Positions 23,967 to 33,742 of a stretch of 64,000 nt of DNA are shown here, piece after piece (the first letter of the stretch is position 1; every line of letters starts with the position of its first letter). The DNA is from Pseudohoeflea suaedae. Lineage in GTDB: Bacteria; Pseudomonadota; Alphaproteobacteria; Rhizobiales; Rhizobiaceae. A program made the position numbers and the translations under genes. The stretch covers positions 558,001 through 622,000 of the forward strand of contig NZ_SMSI01000002.1 in assembly GCF_004354915.1 (NCBI RefSeq), given 5' to 3'. Below the pieces are notes generated by a model. That model ran no database searches, had not been told where the DNA came from, and was given only the letters and a program-made list of their open reading frames with translations.

Positions 23967-25100
23967 ATGGAATTTCTCACCAGTATCTGGGGTTTGCTCA
24001 CCGGATACATCCTGCCGTTTCTGATCGTTCTTACGATCGTCGTGTTCTTCCACGAGCTTGGCCACTATCTGGTGGGCCGCTGGTGCGGTATTCGCGCGCA
24101 GGCCTTTTCGGTCGGTTTCGGCGCCGAACTGATCGGGTTTAACGATCGCCACGGCACGCGCTGGAAGATCTGCGCCATCCCGCTCGGCGGCTATGTGAAG
24201 TTTCTGGGCGACGAGAATGCGGCCAGCGTTCCCGATGCCGATGCCGTCAGCCGGATGTCCGACGCGGAAAGGGCGCAATCCTTCCCCGGTGCTTCGCTGT
24301 GGCGCCGGGCGGCGACGGTCGCCGCCGGTCCTGTCGCCAATTTCATTCTCGCCATTGCGATCTTTGCCGTCTTCTTCAGCTTGAACGGCCGGATGATCGC
24401 CGACCCGGTTGTCGCCGAAGTCCGGCCCGAGAGTGCCGCCGCCGCCGCCGGTCTGCTGCCGGGCGACCGCTTCGTTTCCATCGACGGGGAGGCCATGCGC
24501 ACCTTCGAGGATGTGCGTCGCTATGTGGCGCCGCGTCCGGGCGTGCCGATGGATCTGACCATCGAGCGGGACGGGCAGATGATCGACGTCGAGCTGACGC
24601 CGGTGCGTACCGAGATCGAGGACGAGTTCGGCAACAAGATGGAAGTCGGCCAGATCGGCGTGGTGACAAACCGCGACAGCGGCGATTTCCGCGTCGAGCA
24701 CTACACGCCGGTGGAGGCCGTGGGCGAGGGCGCCAAGGAGAGCTGGTTCATCGTCGCCCGCACTTTCGGCTACATCAAGAACATCATCGTGGGGCGTGAG
24801 AAGGCCGACCAGCTCGGCGGCCCGATTCGGGTCGCCCAGGTTTCGGGCCAGATGGCGACGCTCGGATGGGTGGCGCTCATCCAGCTTGCGGCGGTGCTTT
24901 CCGTGTCCATCGGGCTGCTCAATCTGATGCCGGTTCCGATGCTCGACGGTGGACATTTGGTCTTCTATGCCATAGAGGCGGTCTTGGGTCGGCCACTGGG
25001 CGACGCCACCATGGAGTGGGCGTTCAGAATCGGTCTCACGGCTGTCGTGTCGTTGATGTTGTTCGCCACCTGGAACGACGTCAGTATGTTGATCGGCTAG
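23967..25100 (+). CDS. rseP: RIP metalloprotease RseP (site-2 protease family)
   Basis: 377-residue intramembrane zinc metalloprotease. The first transmembrane helix carries HELGH (29-33). A PDZ domain (about 130-215, VAEVRPESAAAAAGLLPGDRFVSIDG) is inserted in the periplasmic loop, and the second zinc-site segment NLMPVPMLDGGH lies near 322-333. It cleaves anti-sigma factors or leftover signal peptides; the local substrate is unknown. The ATG at 23967 (GGGACC upstream) is preferred over a TTG seven codons earlier. The 71-nt gap after cdsA and the short distance to bamA support one envelope unit. Confidence 0.95.
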   Translation: MEFLTSIWGLLTGYILPFLIVLTIVVFFHELGHYLVGRWCGIRAQAFSVGFGAELIGFNDRHGTRWKICAIPLGGYVKFLGDENAASVPDADAVSRMSDAERAQSFPGASLWRRAATVAAGPVANFILAIAIFAVFFSLNGRMIADPVVAEVRPESAAAAAGLLPGDRFVSIDGEAMRTFEDVRRYVAPRPGVPMDLTIERDGQMIDVELTPVRTEIEDEFGNKMEVGQIGVVTNRDSGDFRVEHYTPVEAVGEGAKESWFIVARTFGYIKNIIVGREKADQLGGPIRVAQVSGQMATLGWVALIQLAAVLSVSIGLLNLMPVPMLDGGHLVFYAIEAVLGRPLGDATMEWAFRIGLTAVVSLMLFATWNDVSMLIG

Positions 25101-25128
25101 GAATCGGGGACCGTTCCTTAGTGGGTTG

Positions 25129-25230
25129 TTAAGCTTAAAGAAAAGCAGGCGTGGCGTTTTGGTCACGACTGCAGACGAAGTAAACAGAAATTAACCAGCA
25201 GTCTTGCTTGTGGGTTAAAAGCAGTTAAAA
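25129..25230 (+). promoter_or_regulatory. AT-rich region with TTAA repeats upstream of bamA
   Basis: The 197-base rseP-bamA spacer contains five TTAA motifs (25129, 25135, 25191, 25215, 25225), including TTAACCA at 25191. A promoter here is likely because the base composition drops sharply in GC. Such motifs recall CtrA half-sites, but the spacing (6 bases between the last pair) is not the consensus 7, so no regulator is assigned. Confidence 0.3.
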
Positions 25231-25297
25231 CGGCTCTTGAGTGACTCAGGGCGAGCTCTCGCTGCCGGGGACATTGGGTAAAAAGGTAAGCAGATTC

Positions 25298-27664
25298 ATG
25301 AAGGCCGGTTCAAATCTCTTGAACGCAGTGTCGGCGGTTGCGCTGTCGGCAGGTATTGTCGTCTCCGGAGCAGGCATCGCGACCCTCTCTGCGGTTGCAG
25401 TCGCCGAGGCGGCAGTCATCAACCGGATCGAAGTCCGCGGCAATGAACGCGTCGATGCTTCTACCGTCCGCAACAATGTCACCATTCAGCCGGGGACGTC
25501 GTTCGACAACAACGACATCGACGAATCGGTCAAGCGGCTGTTCTCGACCGGCCTGTTCTCCGACGTTCGCATCAGCGTGTCGGGTGGAGCGCTGATCGTC
25601 TCGGTTTCGGAAAACCAGATCGTCAACCAGGTCGTTTTCAACGGCAACAAGAAGCTCAAGGACGAGCAGCTGAAGCGCGTCGTGCAGATGCAGCCACTGG
25701 GTGCCTATAACGAGGAAATCCTCCAGGCCGACGTCGAGTCCATCAAGGAAGCCTACAACGCCATCGGTCGCTCCGATGCGACGGTGAGTACGCGTCTGGT
25801 TCCGGTCAATGGCGGCCGCGTGAACATCGCTTTCGAAATCAACGAAGGCGACCGTACCAAGATCTCGGCGATCAATTTCGTCGGCAACCAGGCTTTCGGC
25901 GATGGCCGTCTGGCTGATGTCATTGCCACCAAGCGTTCGGGCCTCCTGTCGTTCCTGACCCGCAAGGACGTGTACGACGAAGACAAGCTGCGCGCCGACG
26001 AAGAGCTGCTGCGCCGCTTCTACTACAATCACGGCTACGCCGATTTCCGCGTTCTCTCCTCCTTCGCGGAGCTCGACGAGGCGCGCAACGAGTATGTCGT
26101 GACGATCACCGTCGAGGAAGGCGAACGCTATACCTTCGGTGACATCAACATCGAATCGACGGTTTCGGGGCTGAACACGGAAGAGCTTCGCGGCCTTCTG
26201 GAAACCCGCTCGGGCAACGTCTACAGCGCGGAAGACGTCGAGGACTCGATCCTCGCCATTTCCGACCGCGTGGCCGGCATGGGCTATCCCTTCGCGCAGG
26301 TTACACCGCGCGGCGACCGCGACTTCGCCAACCGCACCATTTCGGTGACCTATCTCGTCGATGAAGGCACCCGTGCCTATGTCGAGCGCATCGAGATCAT
26401 CGGCAACACCCGGACCCGCGACTACGTGATCCGCCGCGAGTTCGATCTCGCCGAAGGTGACGCGTTCAACCAGGTTCTGGTGCGCCGCGCCAAGAAGCGC
26501 CTTGAATCGCTCGGCTTCTTCGAAACGGTCGACATCTCGACCCGTCCGGGTACCGAGCCCGATCGCGTGATCCTCGTGGTCAACGTCAAGGACCAGCCGA
26601 CCGGCGAATTCGGTATCGGTGGCGGTTATTCGAACACCGACGGTTTCTCCGCCACTCTCGACATTACCGAGAAGAACTTCCTCGGTCGCGGCCAGTTCAT
26701 CCGCGGTTCGATCGGCAAGGGCGAAGATACCCAGACCTACTCGGTTTCGTTCACCGAACCCTACTTCCTCGGTTACCGTCTGGCCGCAGGCTTCGACGTC
26801 TACAAGAACGAGGATTCGAGCTTCGACGGCTTCAACCGTATCGACCAGGGCGTGAACCTGCGTATCGCGGCTCCGATCACCGAAGATCTCTCCGCTTCGC
26901 TTGCCTACAAGCTGAACCAGACGGACTACGACGGCGAATCTCCTGATCCTGATGATTTCAACAGTAATCCGTTCTTCAATACGGTTGACGCGGGCGATCG
27001 CATCACCTCGTCGCTGACTGCCGGTCTGTCCTTCAACACGCTTGATGACAACCAGCTGCCCCGCGAAGGCATCGCGGCCCGTTTTGCGTTGGAATATGCC
27101 GGTCTCGGCGGGGACGCCGAATATATCAAGGCGACCGCCAAGGCGACCTATTTCCAGATGCTCAGCGAAAGCCAGGACATCATCGGTTCGGTGTCCGTCG
27201 GCGCCGGTCATGTCGTCAGCACGGGCGATGACCTGAACGTCTTCGACCACTTCTTCCTCGGCCAGGACGTGATCCGCGGCTTCGACAGCCGAGGCTTCGG
27301 CCCGCGTCTGCAGGAGGGTGGCAAATTCTTGGAATCCGCCGGTGGCACGACCTATTTCAACGGTTCGCTGGAAGTTTCGGCGCCGCTGCCGCTCATCTCG
27401 CGTGATCTCGGCCTGCGCATGAACGTCTTTACCGATGCCGGTACGCTCTTCGGCAACGACATTGCCGCAGCCGATTTGAGCTGTGGCGGATGTACTCCTC
27501 AGACCGTTGTCGGCGCGGACCTTGAATTCCGTGCGTCTGTCGGTGTCGGCCTGACCTGGGCTTCTCCGTTCGGCCCGCTGCGCATTTATTACGCAGAGCC
27601 GGTCGTCAAGGAAAAGTTCGACGAAACCAAGAAGATCGGCTTCGGAGCGTCCACCCGCTTCTAA
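25298..27664 (+). CDS. bamA: outer membrane protein assembly factor BamA
   Basis: 788-residue Omp85 protein, the central insertase of the BAM complex in the outer membrane. An Ala-rich signal peptide (cleavage near AVAEA, residue about 38) is followed by five POTRA domains (about 40-430; the first begins [17 protein letters not shown]). The 16-stranded beta barrel follows, with the conserved [15 protein letters not shown] segment (VRGF/Y-type motif, about 664-678) and a terminal Phe. The ATG at 25298 is preferred over a GTG 57 bases upstream because it begins a good signal peptide. It is followed directly by lipid A genes, the standard arrangement. Confidence 0.97.
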   Translation: MKAGSNLLNAVSAVALSAGIVVSGAGIATLSAVAVAEAAVINRIEVRGNERVDASTVRNNVTIQPGTSFDNNDIDESVKRLFSTGLFSDVRISVSGGALIVSVSENQIVNQVVFNGNKKLKDEQLKRVVQMQPLGAYNEEILQADVESIKEAYNAIGRSDATVSTRLVPVNGGRVNIAFEINEGDRTKISAINFVGNQAFGDGRLADVIATKRSGLLSFLTRKDVYDEDKLRADEELLRRFYYNHGYADFRVLSSFAELDEARNEYVVTITVEEGERYTFGDINIESTVSGLNTEELRGLLETRSGNVYSAEDVEDSILAISDRVAGMGYPFAQVTPRGDRDFANRTISVTYLVDEGTRAYVERIEIIGNTRTRDYVIRREFDLAEGDAFNQVLVRRAKKRLESLGFFETVDISTRPGTEPDRVILVVNVKDQPTGEFGIGGGYSNTDGFSATLDITEKNFLGRGQFIRGSIGKGEDTQTYSVSFTEPYFLGYRLAAGFDVYKNEDSSFDGFNRIDQGVNLRIAAPITEDLSASLAYKLNQTDYDGESPDPDDFNSNPFFNTVDAGDRITSSLTAGLSFNTLDDNQLPREGIAARFALEYAGLGGDAEYIKATAKATYFQMLSESQDIIGSVSVGAGHVVSTGDDLNVFDHFFLGQDVIRGFDSRGFGPRLQEGGKFLESAGGTTYFNGSLEVSAPLPLISRDLGLRMNVFTDAGTLFGNDIAAADLSCGGCTPQTVVGADLEFRASVGVGLTWASPFGPLRIYYAEPVVKEKFDETKKIGFGASTRF

Positions 27665-27731
27665 GAGGCCGGGCAGGCGTCGCGAACTTCGTCGCGGCGC
27701 ACATGCCTTCTATCACTGCACTGGTCCACAT

Positions 27732-28796
27732 ATGGCCCCCAACAATTATTTTTCCGGTTCCGCAGGCCTGAGCATTTCTCATCTGGCCGAAGCTTGCGGA
27801 GCCGATCTCGTTCGTCCGGAAATGGGCGAGACGCAGATTTTCCGCATAGCCCCGCTGGCGCGTGCCGCCGAGGGTGAAGTCACTTTCATCAAGTCGCGCA
27901 GGTCGCTGGAGCAGTTGGAGAAATCGGCCGCCTCGGCCGTCTTCTGCACGGAAGCCCTTGCTGACAAGGTCCCGACGCAGACCGCGGCGCTCGTCGTCGG
28001 AAATCCGGAATCCGCTTTCGCGATTGCCGCCGCACTTCTCTATCCGGAAGCCATGAATCTCGTTCGCATCACGAGCGAGAGCGGGATTTCGCCCCACGCG
28101 GTGATCGACCCCGAGGCCCGGCTCGAGGAGAACGTCACCGTCGAGGCCGGCGCGGTAATCGGCCGTGATGTCGAGATCGGATCCGGTTCGGTCGTTCTGG
28201 CCAATGCGGTTATCGGTCCGGGCACGCGGATCGGCCGTGACTGCACGATCGGGGCCAATGCCTCGATCCTTCATTCGCTCATCGGTAATCGCGTCATCAT
28301 TCACGCCGGTGTGCGGCTTGGCGGCGACGGCTTCGGCTATGCCGCAGGTGCCCGGGGGCTGGCGAAGCTGCCGCAGGTCGGGCGCGTGGTGATCCAGGAC
28401 GATGTCGAGATCGGGGCCAATACGGCGGTGGATCGCGGCGCGATGGATGATACGGTGATCGGCGAAGGTACCAAAATCGACAATCTGGTTCAGATTGGCC
28501 ACAATGTGCGCATCGGTCGCCATTGTGCGCTCGCTGGTACCATCGGGATTGCCGGAAGTGCGACAATCGGCGACGGAGTGATGATCGGTGGGGGCACCGG
28601 CATCAACGGCCATATATCAATTGGCGACGGCGCGGTGATTGCCGGCTTTACGGGCGTTCACGGCGATGTGCCGGCGGGCGCGCAGTGGGGCGGCATACCG
28701 GCCAGGCCCTTGCGCGGTGTTATTCGCGACGGGCTGGAAGCGATCGCGCGCGCCAAGCAACTCGAGACCGGGAAGAAGGGCAGGACCGAACAATGA
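27732..28796 (+). CDS. lpxD: UDP-3-O-(3-hydroxyacyl)glucosamine N-acyltransferase
   Basis: 354-residue LpxD, which adds the second 3-hydroxyacyl chain (N-linked at C2) in lipid A synthesis. An N-terminal uridine-binding domain (1-105) precedes a left-handed parallel beta helix made of hexapeptide repeats from about 110 to 320 (V/I-x-I-G-x patterns), including [11 protein letters not shown] with the catalytic His. The C-terminal helices follow. The gene has a 67-nt spacer from bamA, and its TGA overlaps the fabZ ATG by 3 nt (ATGA). Confidence 0.97.
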   Translation: MAPNNYFSGSAGLSISHLAEACGADLVRPEMGETQIFRIAPLARAAEGEVTFIKSRRSLEQLEKSAASAVFCTEALADKVPTQTAALVVGNPESAFAIAAALLYPEAMNLVRITSESGISPHAVIDPEARLEENVTVEAGAVIGRDVEIGSGSVVLANAVIGPGTRIGRDCTIGANASILHSLIGNRVIIHAGVRLGGDGFGYAAGARGLAKLPQVGRVVIQDDVEIGANTAVDRGAMDDTVIGEGTKIDNLVQIGHNVRIGRHCALAGTIGIAGSATIGDGVMIGGGTGINGHISIGDGAVIAGFTGVHGDVPAGAQWGGIPARPLRGVIRDGLEAIARAKQLETGKKGRTEQ

Positions 28797-29263
28797 CGGA
28801 CACGCCGAAAAGCGAGCTGGGAACAGCCGATATCCTTGAAATCATGCAGCTTCTGCCGCATCGCTATCCCTTTCTGCTGATCGACAGGATCATCGAGATC
28901 GACGGCGACAATTCGGCCATCGGCATCAAGAACGTGACGATGAACGAGCCGCATTTCACCGGCCATTTCCCGAACAACCCGATCATGCCCGGCGTTCTCA
29001 TCATCGAGGGCATGGCACAGACCGCCGGCGCCATCTGTGCGCGTATTTCCGGTGGCGGCGCGAAGAACGTGTTCTTCATGACGATCGACAATGCCCGCTT
29101 CCGCAAGCCGGTCGTGCCGGGTGACCAGATCGAGTTTCACGTCACCAAGATCAAGCAGCGCGGCAATATCTGGAAATTCCATTGCGACGCCATGGTCGGC
29201 GGCATGAAGGCCGCCGAGGCGGATGTCGGTGCAATGCTCGCCGAACAGGAAGGCGACGCATAA
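28793..29263 (+). CDS. fabZ: 3-hydroxyacyl-[acyl-carrier-protein] dehydratase FabZ
   Basis: 156-residue hot-dog-fold dehydratase of fatty acid synthesis. [11 protein letters not shown] (23-33) and [23 protein letters not shown] (about 54-76) contain the catalytic His ([10 protein letters not shown]) and Glu. It competes with LpxA/LpxD for 3-hydroxyacyl-ACP, so its place between them is functionally sensible. It overlaps lpxD by 4 nt and the lpxA start by 1 nt (TAATG), so the three should be translationally coupled. Confidence 0.97.
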   Translation: MTDTPKSELGTADILEIMQLLPHRYPFLLIDRIIEIDGDNSAIGIKNVTMNEPHFTGHFPNNPIMPGVLIIEGMAQTAGAICARISGGGAKNVFFMTIDNARFRKPVVPGDQIEFHVTKIKQRGNIWKFHCDAMVGGMKAAEADVGAMLAEQEGDA

Positions 29264-30078
29264 TGACAATCGCTGCAAGCGCCCGTATTCACCCCAGTTC
29301 CATTGTCGAGGACGGCGCGACCATCGGCGAAAATGTTACGATCGGTCCCTTCTGCCTCATCGGCTCGAAGGTCACCATCGGCAACAACACCAGGATCATG
29401 AGCCATGTGGTCATCGAAGGCCGCACGACAATCGGCGAGGGCGGTCACGTCTTCCCGCAGGCCGTGCTCGGCTGCGCGCCGCAGAACGTCCATTACAAGG
29501 GTGAGGATACCGAACTCGTCATCGGCAGGAACTGCGTCATCCGCGAAGGGGTGACGATGCATCCCGGCATGCCCGCCCATGGCGGCAAGACGACGGTTGG
29601 CGACAATGGCCTGTTCCTGGCCTATTCCCATGTCGCCCATGATTGCCATGTCGGCGACAACGTCATTCTCTCCAACAATGTGATGCTGGCCGGTCACGTC
29701 ACCATCGGCGATCGCGTCATCATGGGCGGCGGTGCCGCGATCCAGCAGTTCAGCCAGGTCGGCCATCACGCGTTCATCGGCGGCTTGTCGGCGGTCACCG
29801 CTGACGTTATTCCCTATGGCATGGTCAATGGCGGTCCGGCCTATCTGGGCGGCCTCAACGTCGTGGGGATGAAGCGCAGTGGCATGGACCGTGCGGCGAT
29901 CCATGAGGTTCGCAACGCATTCAAGGCTATCTTCGAGACTGCGCCGACCATCAAGGACGGCGTGGAGCAGATCAAATCCGCCGGCATCTCCAATCCGGCC
30001 ATCGCCGACATCGTCGCCTTCATCGAAAGCGATCGCAAATGCGGACTGACTTCGCCGGCCCGGAGCCACAAGAACTGA
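29263..30078 (+). CDS. lpxA: acyl-ACP--UDP-N-acetylglucosamine O-acyltransferase
   Basis: 271-residue LpxA, first enzyme of lipid A synthesis, transferring a 3-hydroxyacyl chain to O3 of UDP-GlcNAc. The N-terminal two thirds are hexapeptide repeats (ATIGENVTIGPFCLIGSKVTIG, here residues about 19-40 in part). The catalytic His lies in the segment AYSHVAHDCHVGDN near 122-135, and GGLNVVGMKRSGM (about 197-209) is the LpxA signature before the helical C-terminus. It starts in TAATG with fabZ, and its last 40 nt overlap lpxI. Confidence 0.97.
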   Translation: MTIAASARIHPSSIVEDGATIGENVTIGPFCLIGSKVTIGNNTRIMSHVVIEGRTTIGEGGHVFPQAVLGCAPQNVHYKGEDTELVIGRNCVIREGVTMHPGMPAHGGKTTVGDNGLFLAYSHVAHDCHVGDNVILSNNVMLAGHVTIGDRVIMGGGAAIQQFSQVGHHAFIGGLSAVTADVIPYGMVNGGPAYLGGLNVVGMKRSGMDRAAIHEVRNAFKAIFETAPTIKDGVEQIKSAGISNPAIADIVAFIESDRKCGLTSPARSHKN

Positions 30079-30944
30079 CCGCCGCCTGCGAGAGGGGCCG
30101 TCTGGCCCTTATCTGCGGCTATGGCCGCATGCCGGTCGAGGTGGCCCAGGCCGCGCGGGCTTCGGGCGACGAGCCGGTTATCGTGGCGCTCAGGAACGAG
30201 GCCGACCAGGATTGGGCCGGCTTCACGCACGAGCCTTTCTCCATCGGCGACCTGAGCGGCATAAGCCGGTTTTTCCGCAGGCATGGTGTGGGCCGCCTGA
30301 TCATGACCGGCGGGGTGCGCCATCGCCCTGAACTGCGCGAGCTGCGGCCGACCTGGAAGACGCTCGGCCAGGCAGGAAACGTCATCCGCGCCCTGGCCGG
30401 TGCCGGTGACGACAAGATCCTGCGTATCGCCATCAGTCTGTTCGAGGCCGAGGGTGTCGAGGTCATCGGCGCCCACGAGGTCGTGCCAGGTCTTCTTGCC
30501 TCTCCCGGCGCGCTCGGTTCGGTGCGCCCCACCGATGCCCACCGCAAGGATATCGCCGTCGCGCGTGAAGCAGCCCTGGCGCTGGGCGATCTCGATATCG
30601 GCCAGGGGGCGGTAGCCGTCGCGGGCCGGGTCGTGGCGCTCGAAGGCCCTGAGGGGACGGACGGCATGCTTGCGCGTGTGGCCGACATGCGTGCGAGCGG
30701 CCGTATCAGCCGCCGGCATCAGGGCGTTCTCGTGAAGATGTGCAAGCCGGCGCAGGACATGCGCGCCGACCTTCCGTCGATCGGGCCGGGAACGGTGCAG
30801 GGCGCGAAGGCTGCGGGACTTGCAGGGATCGCCATCGAGGTCGGCCGGGCGCTCGTTCTCGAACGTGACGTAGCGATTGCCGCAGCCGACGAGGCGGGTC
30901 TGTTCATCACTGGCATCGACGCACGCGAGGATGTCCGCACATGA
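30039..30944 (+). CDS. lpxI: UDP-2,3-diacylglucosamine diphosphatase LpxI
   Basis: 301-residue LpxI (formerly DUF1009), the enzyme that replaces LpxH in Alphaproteobacteria and hydrolyses UDP-2,3-diacylglucosamine to lipid X. The N-terminal domain starts at RLALICGYGRMPVEVAQAA (about 21-39); the C-terminal domain contains GTDGMLARV and VLVKMCKPAQDMRADLPSIG (about 231-250) with the catalytic Asp region. The only in-frame ATG before the conserved core is at 30039, so the 40-nt overlap with lpxA appears real. Its TGA overlaps the lpxB ATG. Confidence 0.95.
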   Translation: MRTDFAGPEPQELTAACERGRLALICGYGRMPVEVAQAARASGDEPVIVALRNEADQDWAGFTHEPFSIGDLSGISRFFRRHGVGRLIMTGGVRHRPELRELRPTWKTLGQAGNVIRALAGAGDDKILRIAISLFEAEGVEVIGAHEVVPGLLASPGALGSVRPTDAHRKDIAVAREAALALGDLDIGQGAVAVAGRVVALEGPEGTDGMLARVADMRASGRISRRHQGVLVKMCKPAQDMRADLPSIGPGTVQGAKAAGLAGIAIEVGRALVLERDVAIAAADEAGLFITGIDAREDVRT

Positions 30945-32119
30945 TCGGCCGGCTCGCCATCATCGCGGGAGAACATTCCGGTGATCTGCTGGGGGCGGGC
31001 CTTGTCCGGGCGCTCGGAGAGAAGCAGGGCCATGCGCCCGAACTTTTCGGCGTCGGCGGACCGGCGCTCGAAGCGGAAGGTCTCGACAGCCTGTTCGATT
31101 ATTCCGAGCTCTCGCTGATGGGCATCAGCGCGGTTCTGGCAAAACTGCCGTCCTTGATCCGGCGCATCCGGCAGACGGCGGACGCGATCATAGCGGAGCG
31201 GCCCGATTGCCTTGTGATCGTCGACAGTCCGGATTTCACCCACCGGGTGGCCAGACGGGTTCGCAATGCGCTGCCGGATCTGCCGATCATCAATTATGTC
31301 TGTCCCACCGTGTGGGCCTGGAAGCCCGGCCGCGCCAGGGCCATGACCGGCTATATCGACCATGTGCTCGGCGTTTTTCCGTTCGAGCCCGAGGTGGTGA
31401 TGGAACTGGGTGGCCCGCCGCTGACCTATGTGGGGCATCGCCTGACCGGACTGCCGGGTCTTCAAGCTGCAAGGGACGCGCAGATGAAGCGGCACGGCAG
31501 CTTTCCCGGAAAGGAGACGCCGGCGACCTGCTTGCTGCTGCCGGGGTCGCGGCGTGGCGAGATTTCGCGGCTTGCAGACGATATCGGCAGGTCGGCGGAG
31601 GTGCTCAAGGAACGACTCGGCGCCTATGTGCGCTTTGTGCTTCCCGTCGCGCCGGGTCGAGAGGAGATGATCGCGGAGACGACGGCCAGATGGTCCTTCG
31701 AGGTGGAGACCGTCGTCGGCGACGACGCCAAGTGGGACGCGTTCGGCAAGGCCGACGTGGCGATCGCCGCGTCAGGCACGGTGCTTCTGGAACTTGCCCT
31801 TGCCGGCATACCCGCCATCTCGCTCTACCGGCTCGATTTCATCGCCAGCCAGATTGCGCCGCATGTGATCAAGACCTGGTCGGCGGCTCTGCCGAACCTG
31901 ATTGCCGACCGGGTGATCGTGCACGAATATCTCCAGGACCAGATCCGTCCCGAGCGTATCGGGCGGCTGGCATGGCAGCTCGTCACGGATGAACGGACCC
32001 GCGCCGCCGTGCTGGCCGATCTCGACATCGTCTATCGCGAGATGGCGGTGGAACGGCCGCCTGAGGAAAACGCGGCCGAGACTGTTCTCGCAGTCGTCGA
32101 CCAGCTGAAAAATCCCTGA
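30941..32119 (+). CDS. lpxB: lipid-A-disaccharide synthase
   Basis: 392-residue glycosyltransferase family 19 enzyme. It joins lipid X to UDP-diacylglucosamine to form the lipid A disaccharide at the inner membrane face. Seen are IAGEHSGDLLGAGLVRAL (8-25), LMGISAVLAKLP, the INYVCPTVWAWKPGR segment (about 117-131) and LLLPGSRRGEISRL (about 194-207). It ends the bamA-lpx unit. It overlaps lpxI by 4 nt and is followed by a terminator shared with the convergent gltA. Confidence 0.97.
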   Translation: MIGRLAIIAGEHSGDLLGAGLVRALGEKQGHAPELFGVGGPALEAEGLDSLFDYSELSLMGISAVLAKLPSLIRRIRQTADAIIAERPDCLVIVDSPDFTHRVARRVRNALPDLPIINYVCPTVWAWKPGRARAMTGYIDHVLGVFPFEPEVVMELGGPPLTYVGHRLTGLPGLQAARDAQMKRHGSFPGKETPATCLLLPGSRRGEISRLADDIGRSAEVLKERLGAYVRFVLPVAPGREEMIAETTARWSFEVETVVGDDAKWDAFGKADVAIAASGTVLLELALAGIPAISLYRLDFIASQIAPHVIKTWSAALPNLIADRVIVHEYLQDQIRPERIGRLAWQLVTDERTRAAVLADLDIVYREMAVERPPEENAAETVLAVVDQLKNP

Positions 32120-32131
32120 AAGACAAAGAAA

Positions 32132-32151
32132 AAGGCGCCCTGGGGCGCCTT
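32132..32151. terminator. bidirectional terminator between lpxB and gltA
   Basis: Perfect 8-bp stem AAGGCGCC (32132-32139) / GGCGCCTT (32144-32151) with a CTGG loop. The bases before it (AAAGAAAAA) give a long U run in the minus-strand transcript, so it is strongest for gltA; for lpxB only TT follows. Confidence 0.85.
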
Positions 32152-32176
32152 GATCACTATTGGCTTGCCGTCAGGA

Positions 32177-33466
32177 TCAACGCTTGTTGATCGGCACATA
32201 TTCGCGCTTGGGCGAACCGGTGTAGAGCTGACGTGGCCGGCCGATCTTCTGGTTCGGATCCTCGATCATCTCGCTCCACTGGGCGATCCAGCCGACGGTG
32301 CGGGCGAGGGCGAAGAGCACGGTGAACATGGTGGTCGGGAAGCCCAGCGCCTTGAGCGTGATGCCCGAATAGAAATCGATATTCGGGTAGAGCTTCTTCT
32401 CGATGAAGTACTCGTCGGTCAGCGCGATCTTTTCGAGTTCCATCGCCACGTCGAGAAGCGGATCGTCCTTGATGCCGAGTTCGCCGAGCACCTCGTGGGT
32501 AGTGCGCTGCATGATCTTGGCGCGGGGATCGTAGTTCTTGTAGACGCGGTGACCGAAGCCCATCAGGCGGAACGGATCGTTCTTGTCCTTGGCCCGGGCC
32601 ACAAATTCCGGGATCTTGTCGACCGAACCGATCTCGGAGAGCATGTTGAGCGCGGCTTCGTTGGCACCGCCATGCGCCGGGCCCCAGAGGCAGGCAATGC
32701 CGGCCGCGATGCAGGCGAACGGATTGGCGCCCGACGAACCGGCGAGGCGCACGGTCGAGGTCGAGGCGTTCTGCTCGTGGTCGGCATGAAGGATGAAGAT
32801 GCGATCCATGGCGCGCGAGAGCACCGGATTGACCTCGTATTCCTCGCACGGCACGGCAAAGCACATGCGCAGGAAGTTCGACGCATAGTCGAGATCGTTC
32901 TTCGGATAAACGAAGGGCTGGCCGATATGGTATTTGTAGGCCATGGCCGCGATCGTAGGCATCTTGGCGATCATGCGCATGGAGGCGACCATGCGCTGGT
33001 GCGGATCGGTGATGTCGGTGGAGTCGTGATAGAAGGCCGAGAGCGCGCCGACGCAACCGCACATGACGGCCATCGGGTGGGCGTCGCGGCGGAAGCCGGT
33101 GAAGAAGCGGCTCATCTGCTCGTGAACCATCGTATGGCGGGTCACGCGGTAGTCGAAGTCGGACTTCTGGGTGGCGGTCGGCAGTTCGCCGTAGAGAAGC
33201 AGGTAGCAGACTTCCAGGAAGTCGCCCTGTTCGGCGAGCTGGTCGATCGGATAGCCGCGGTGAAGCAGCATGCCGGCGTCGCCATCGATATAGGTGATCT
33301 TGGATTCGCACGACGCGGTGGAGGTGAAGCCCGGATCATAGGTGAACGCACCGGTCTGCTTGTAGAGCGAGGCGATGTCGACGACATCCGGCCCGATCGT
33401 GCCCTCGCGGATAGGCAGGTCGATGTCCTTGCCTTCGAGGTTCAGTTTTGCGGTATTGTCGGCCAT
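32177..33466 (-). CDS. gltA: citrate synthase (type II)
   Basis: 429-residue citrate synthase condensing acetyl-CoA and oxaloacetate at the entry of the TCA cycle. Catalytic residues lie in [10 protein letters not shown] (His), [15 protein letters not shown] (His, and the citrate synthase signature) and NIDFYSG (Asp). The length fits the hexameric NADH-sensitive Gram-negative type. The start is the ATG at 33466, preceded by an ideal AGGAGG; a frame 21 codons longer exists but lacks such a site. It is divergent from comEC across 276 bases that contain no other gene I can support. Confidence 0.98.
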   Translation of the reverse strand: MADNTAKLNLEGKDIDLPIREGTIGPDVVDIASLYKQTGAFTYDPGFTSTASCESKITYIDGDAGMLLHRGYPIDQLAEQGDFLEVCYLLLYGELPTATQKSDFDYRVTRHTMVHEQMSRFFTGFRRDAHPMAVMCGCVGALSAFYHDSTDITDPHQRMVASMRMIAKMPTIAAMAYKYHIGQPFVYPKNDLDYASNFLRMCFAVPCEEYEVNPVLSRAMDRIFILHADHEQNASTSTVRLAGSSGANPFACIAAGIACLWGPAHGGANEAALNMLSEIGSVDKIPEFVARAKDKNDPFRLMGFGHRVYKNYDPRAKIMQRTTHEVLGELGIKDDPLLDVAMELEKIALTDEYFIEKKLYPNIDFYSGITLKALGFPTTMFTVLFALARTVGWIAQWSEMIEDPNQKIGRPRQLYTGSPKREYVPINKR

Positions 33467-33742
33467 GGCGTCCTCCTGAAGATAGCGCGCCTGCGCTGCG
33501 AGCAGCTGGCGCGCTTGGTCAACTGTCACCGGTTAGCTATATGATTTCCATTGCGATGCCAAGCTATCCGGATCGCTAATTGTGCGATGCGGCATAGACC
33601 TTTCGGCGCAAAGTCTTACACATGAAGTTTTGAGCCGACCGAAAGTTGCATCGGGGGTTGCGGGTTGTCTGACGCCTGCTCCTGATGCTCTGGGTTGTAT
33701 TTTTCCGGCTTTGAAGTCTATGCTGATATCGGGCGGTGCGGC

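Noticed and set aside
25310-27250. Minus-strand open frame of 646 codons opposite bamA
   Set aside because: Antisense artefact of third-position GC bias; bamA is certain on the other strand and no motif or ribosome site supports the antisense frame.
33467-33742. Possible missing gene or remnant (for example of gltX) between gltA and comEC
   Set aside because: I found no frame or residue pattern of a synthetase or other gene; the 276 bases look like divergent promoter DNA.
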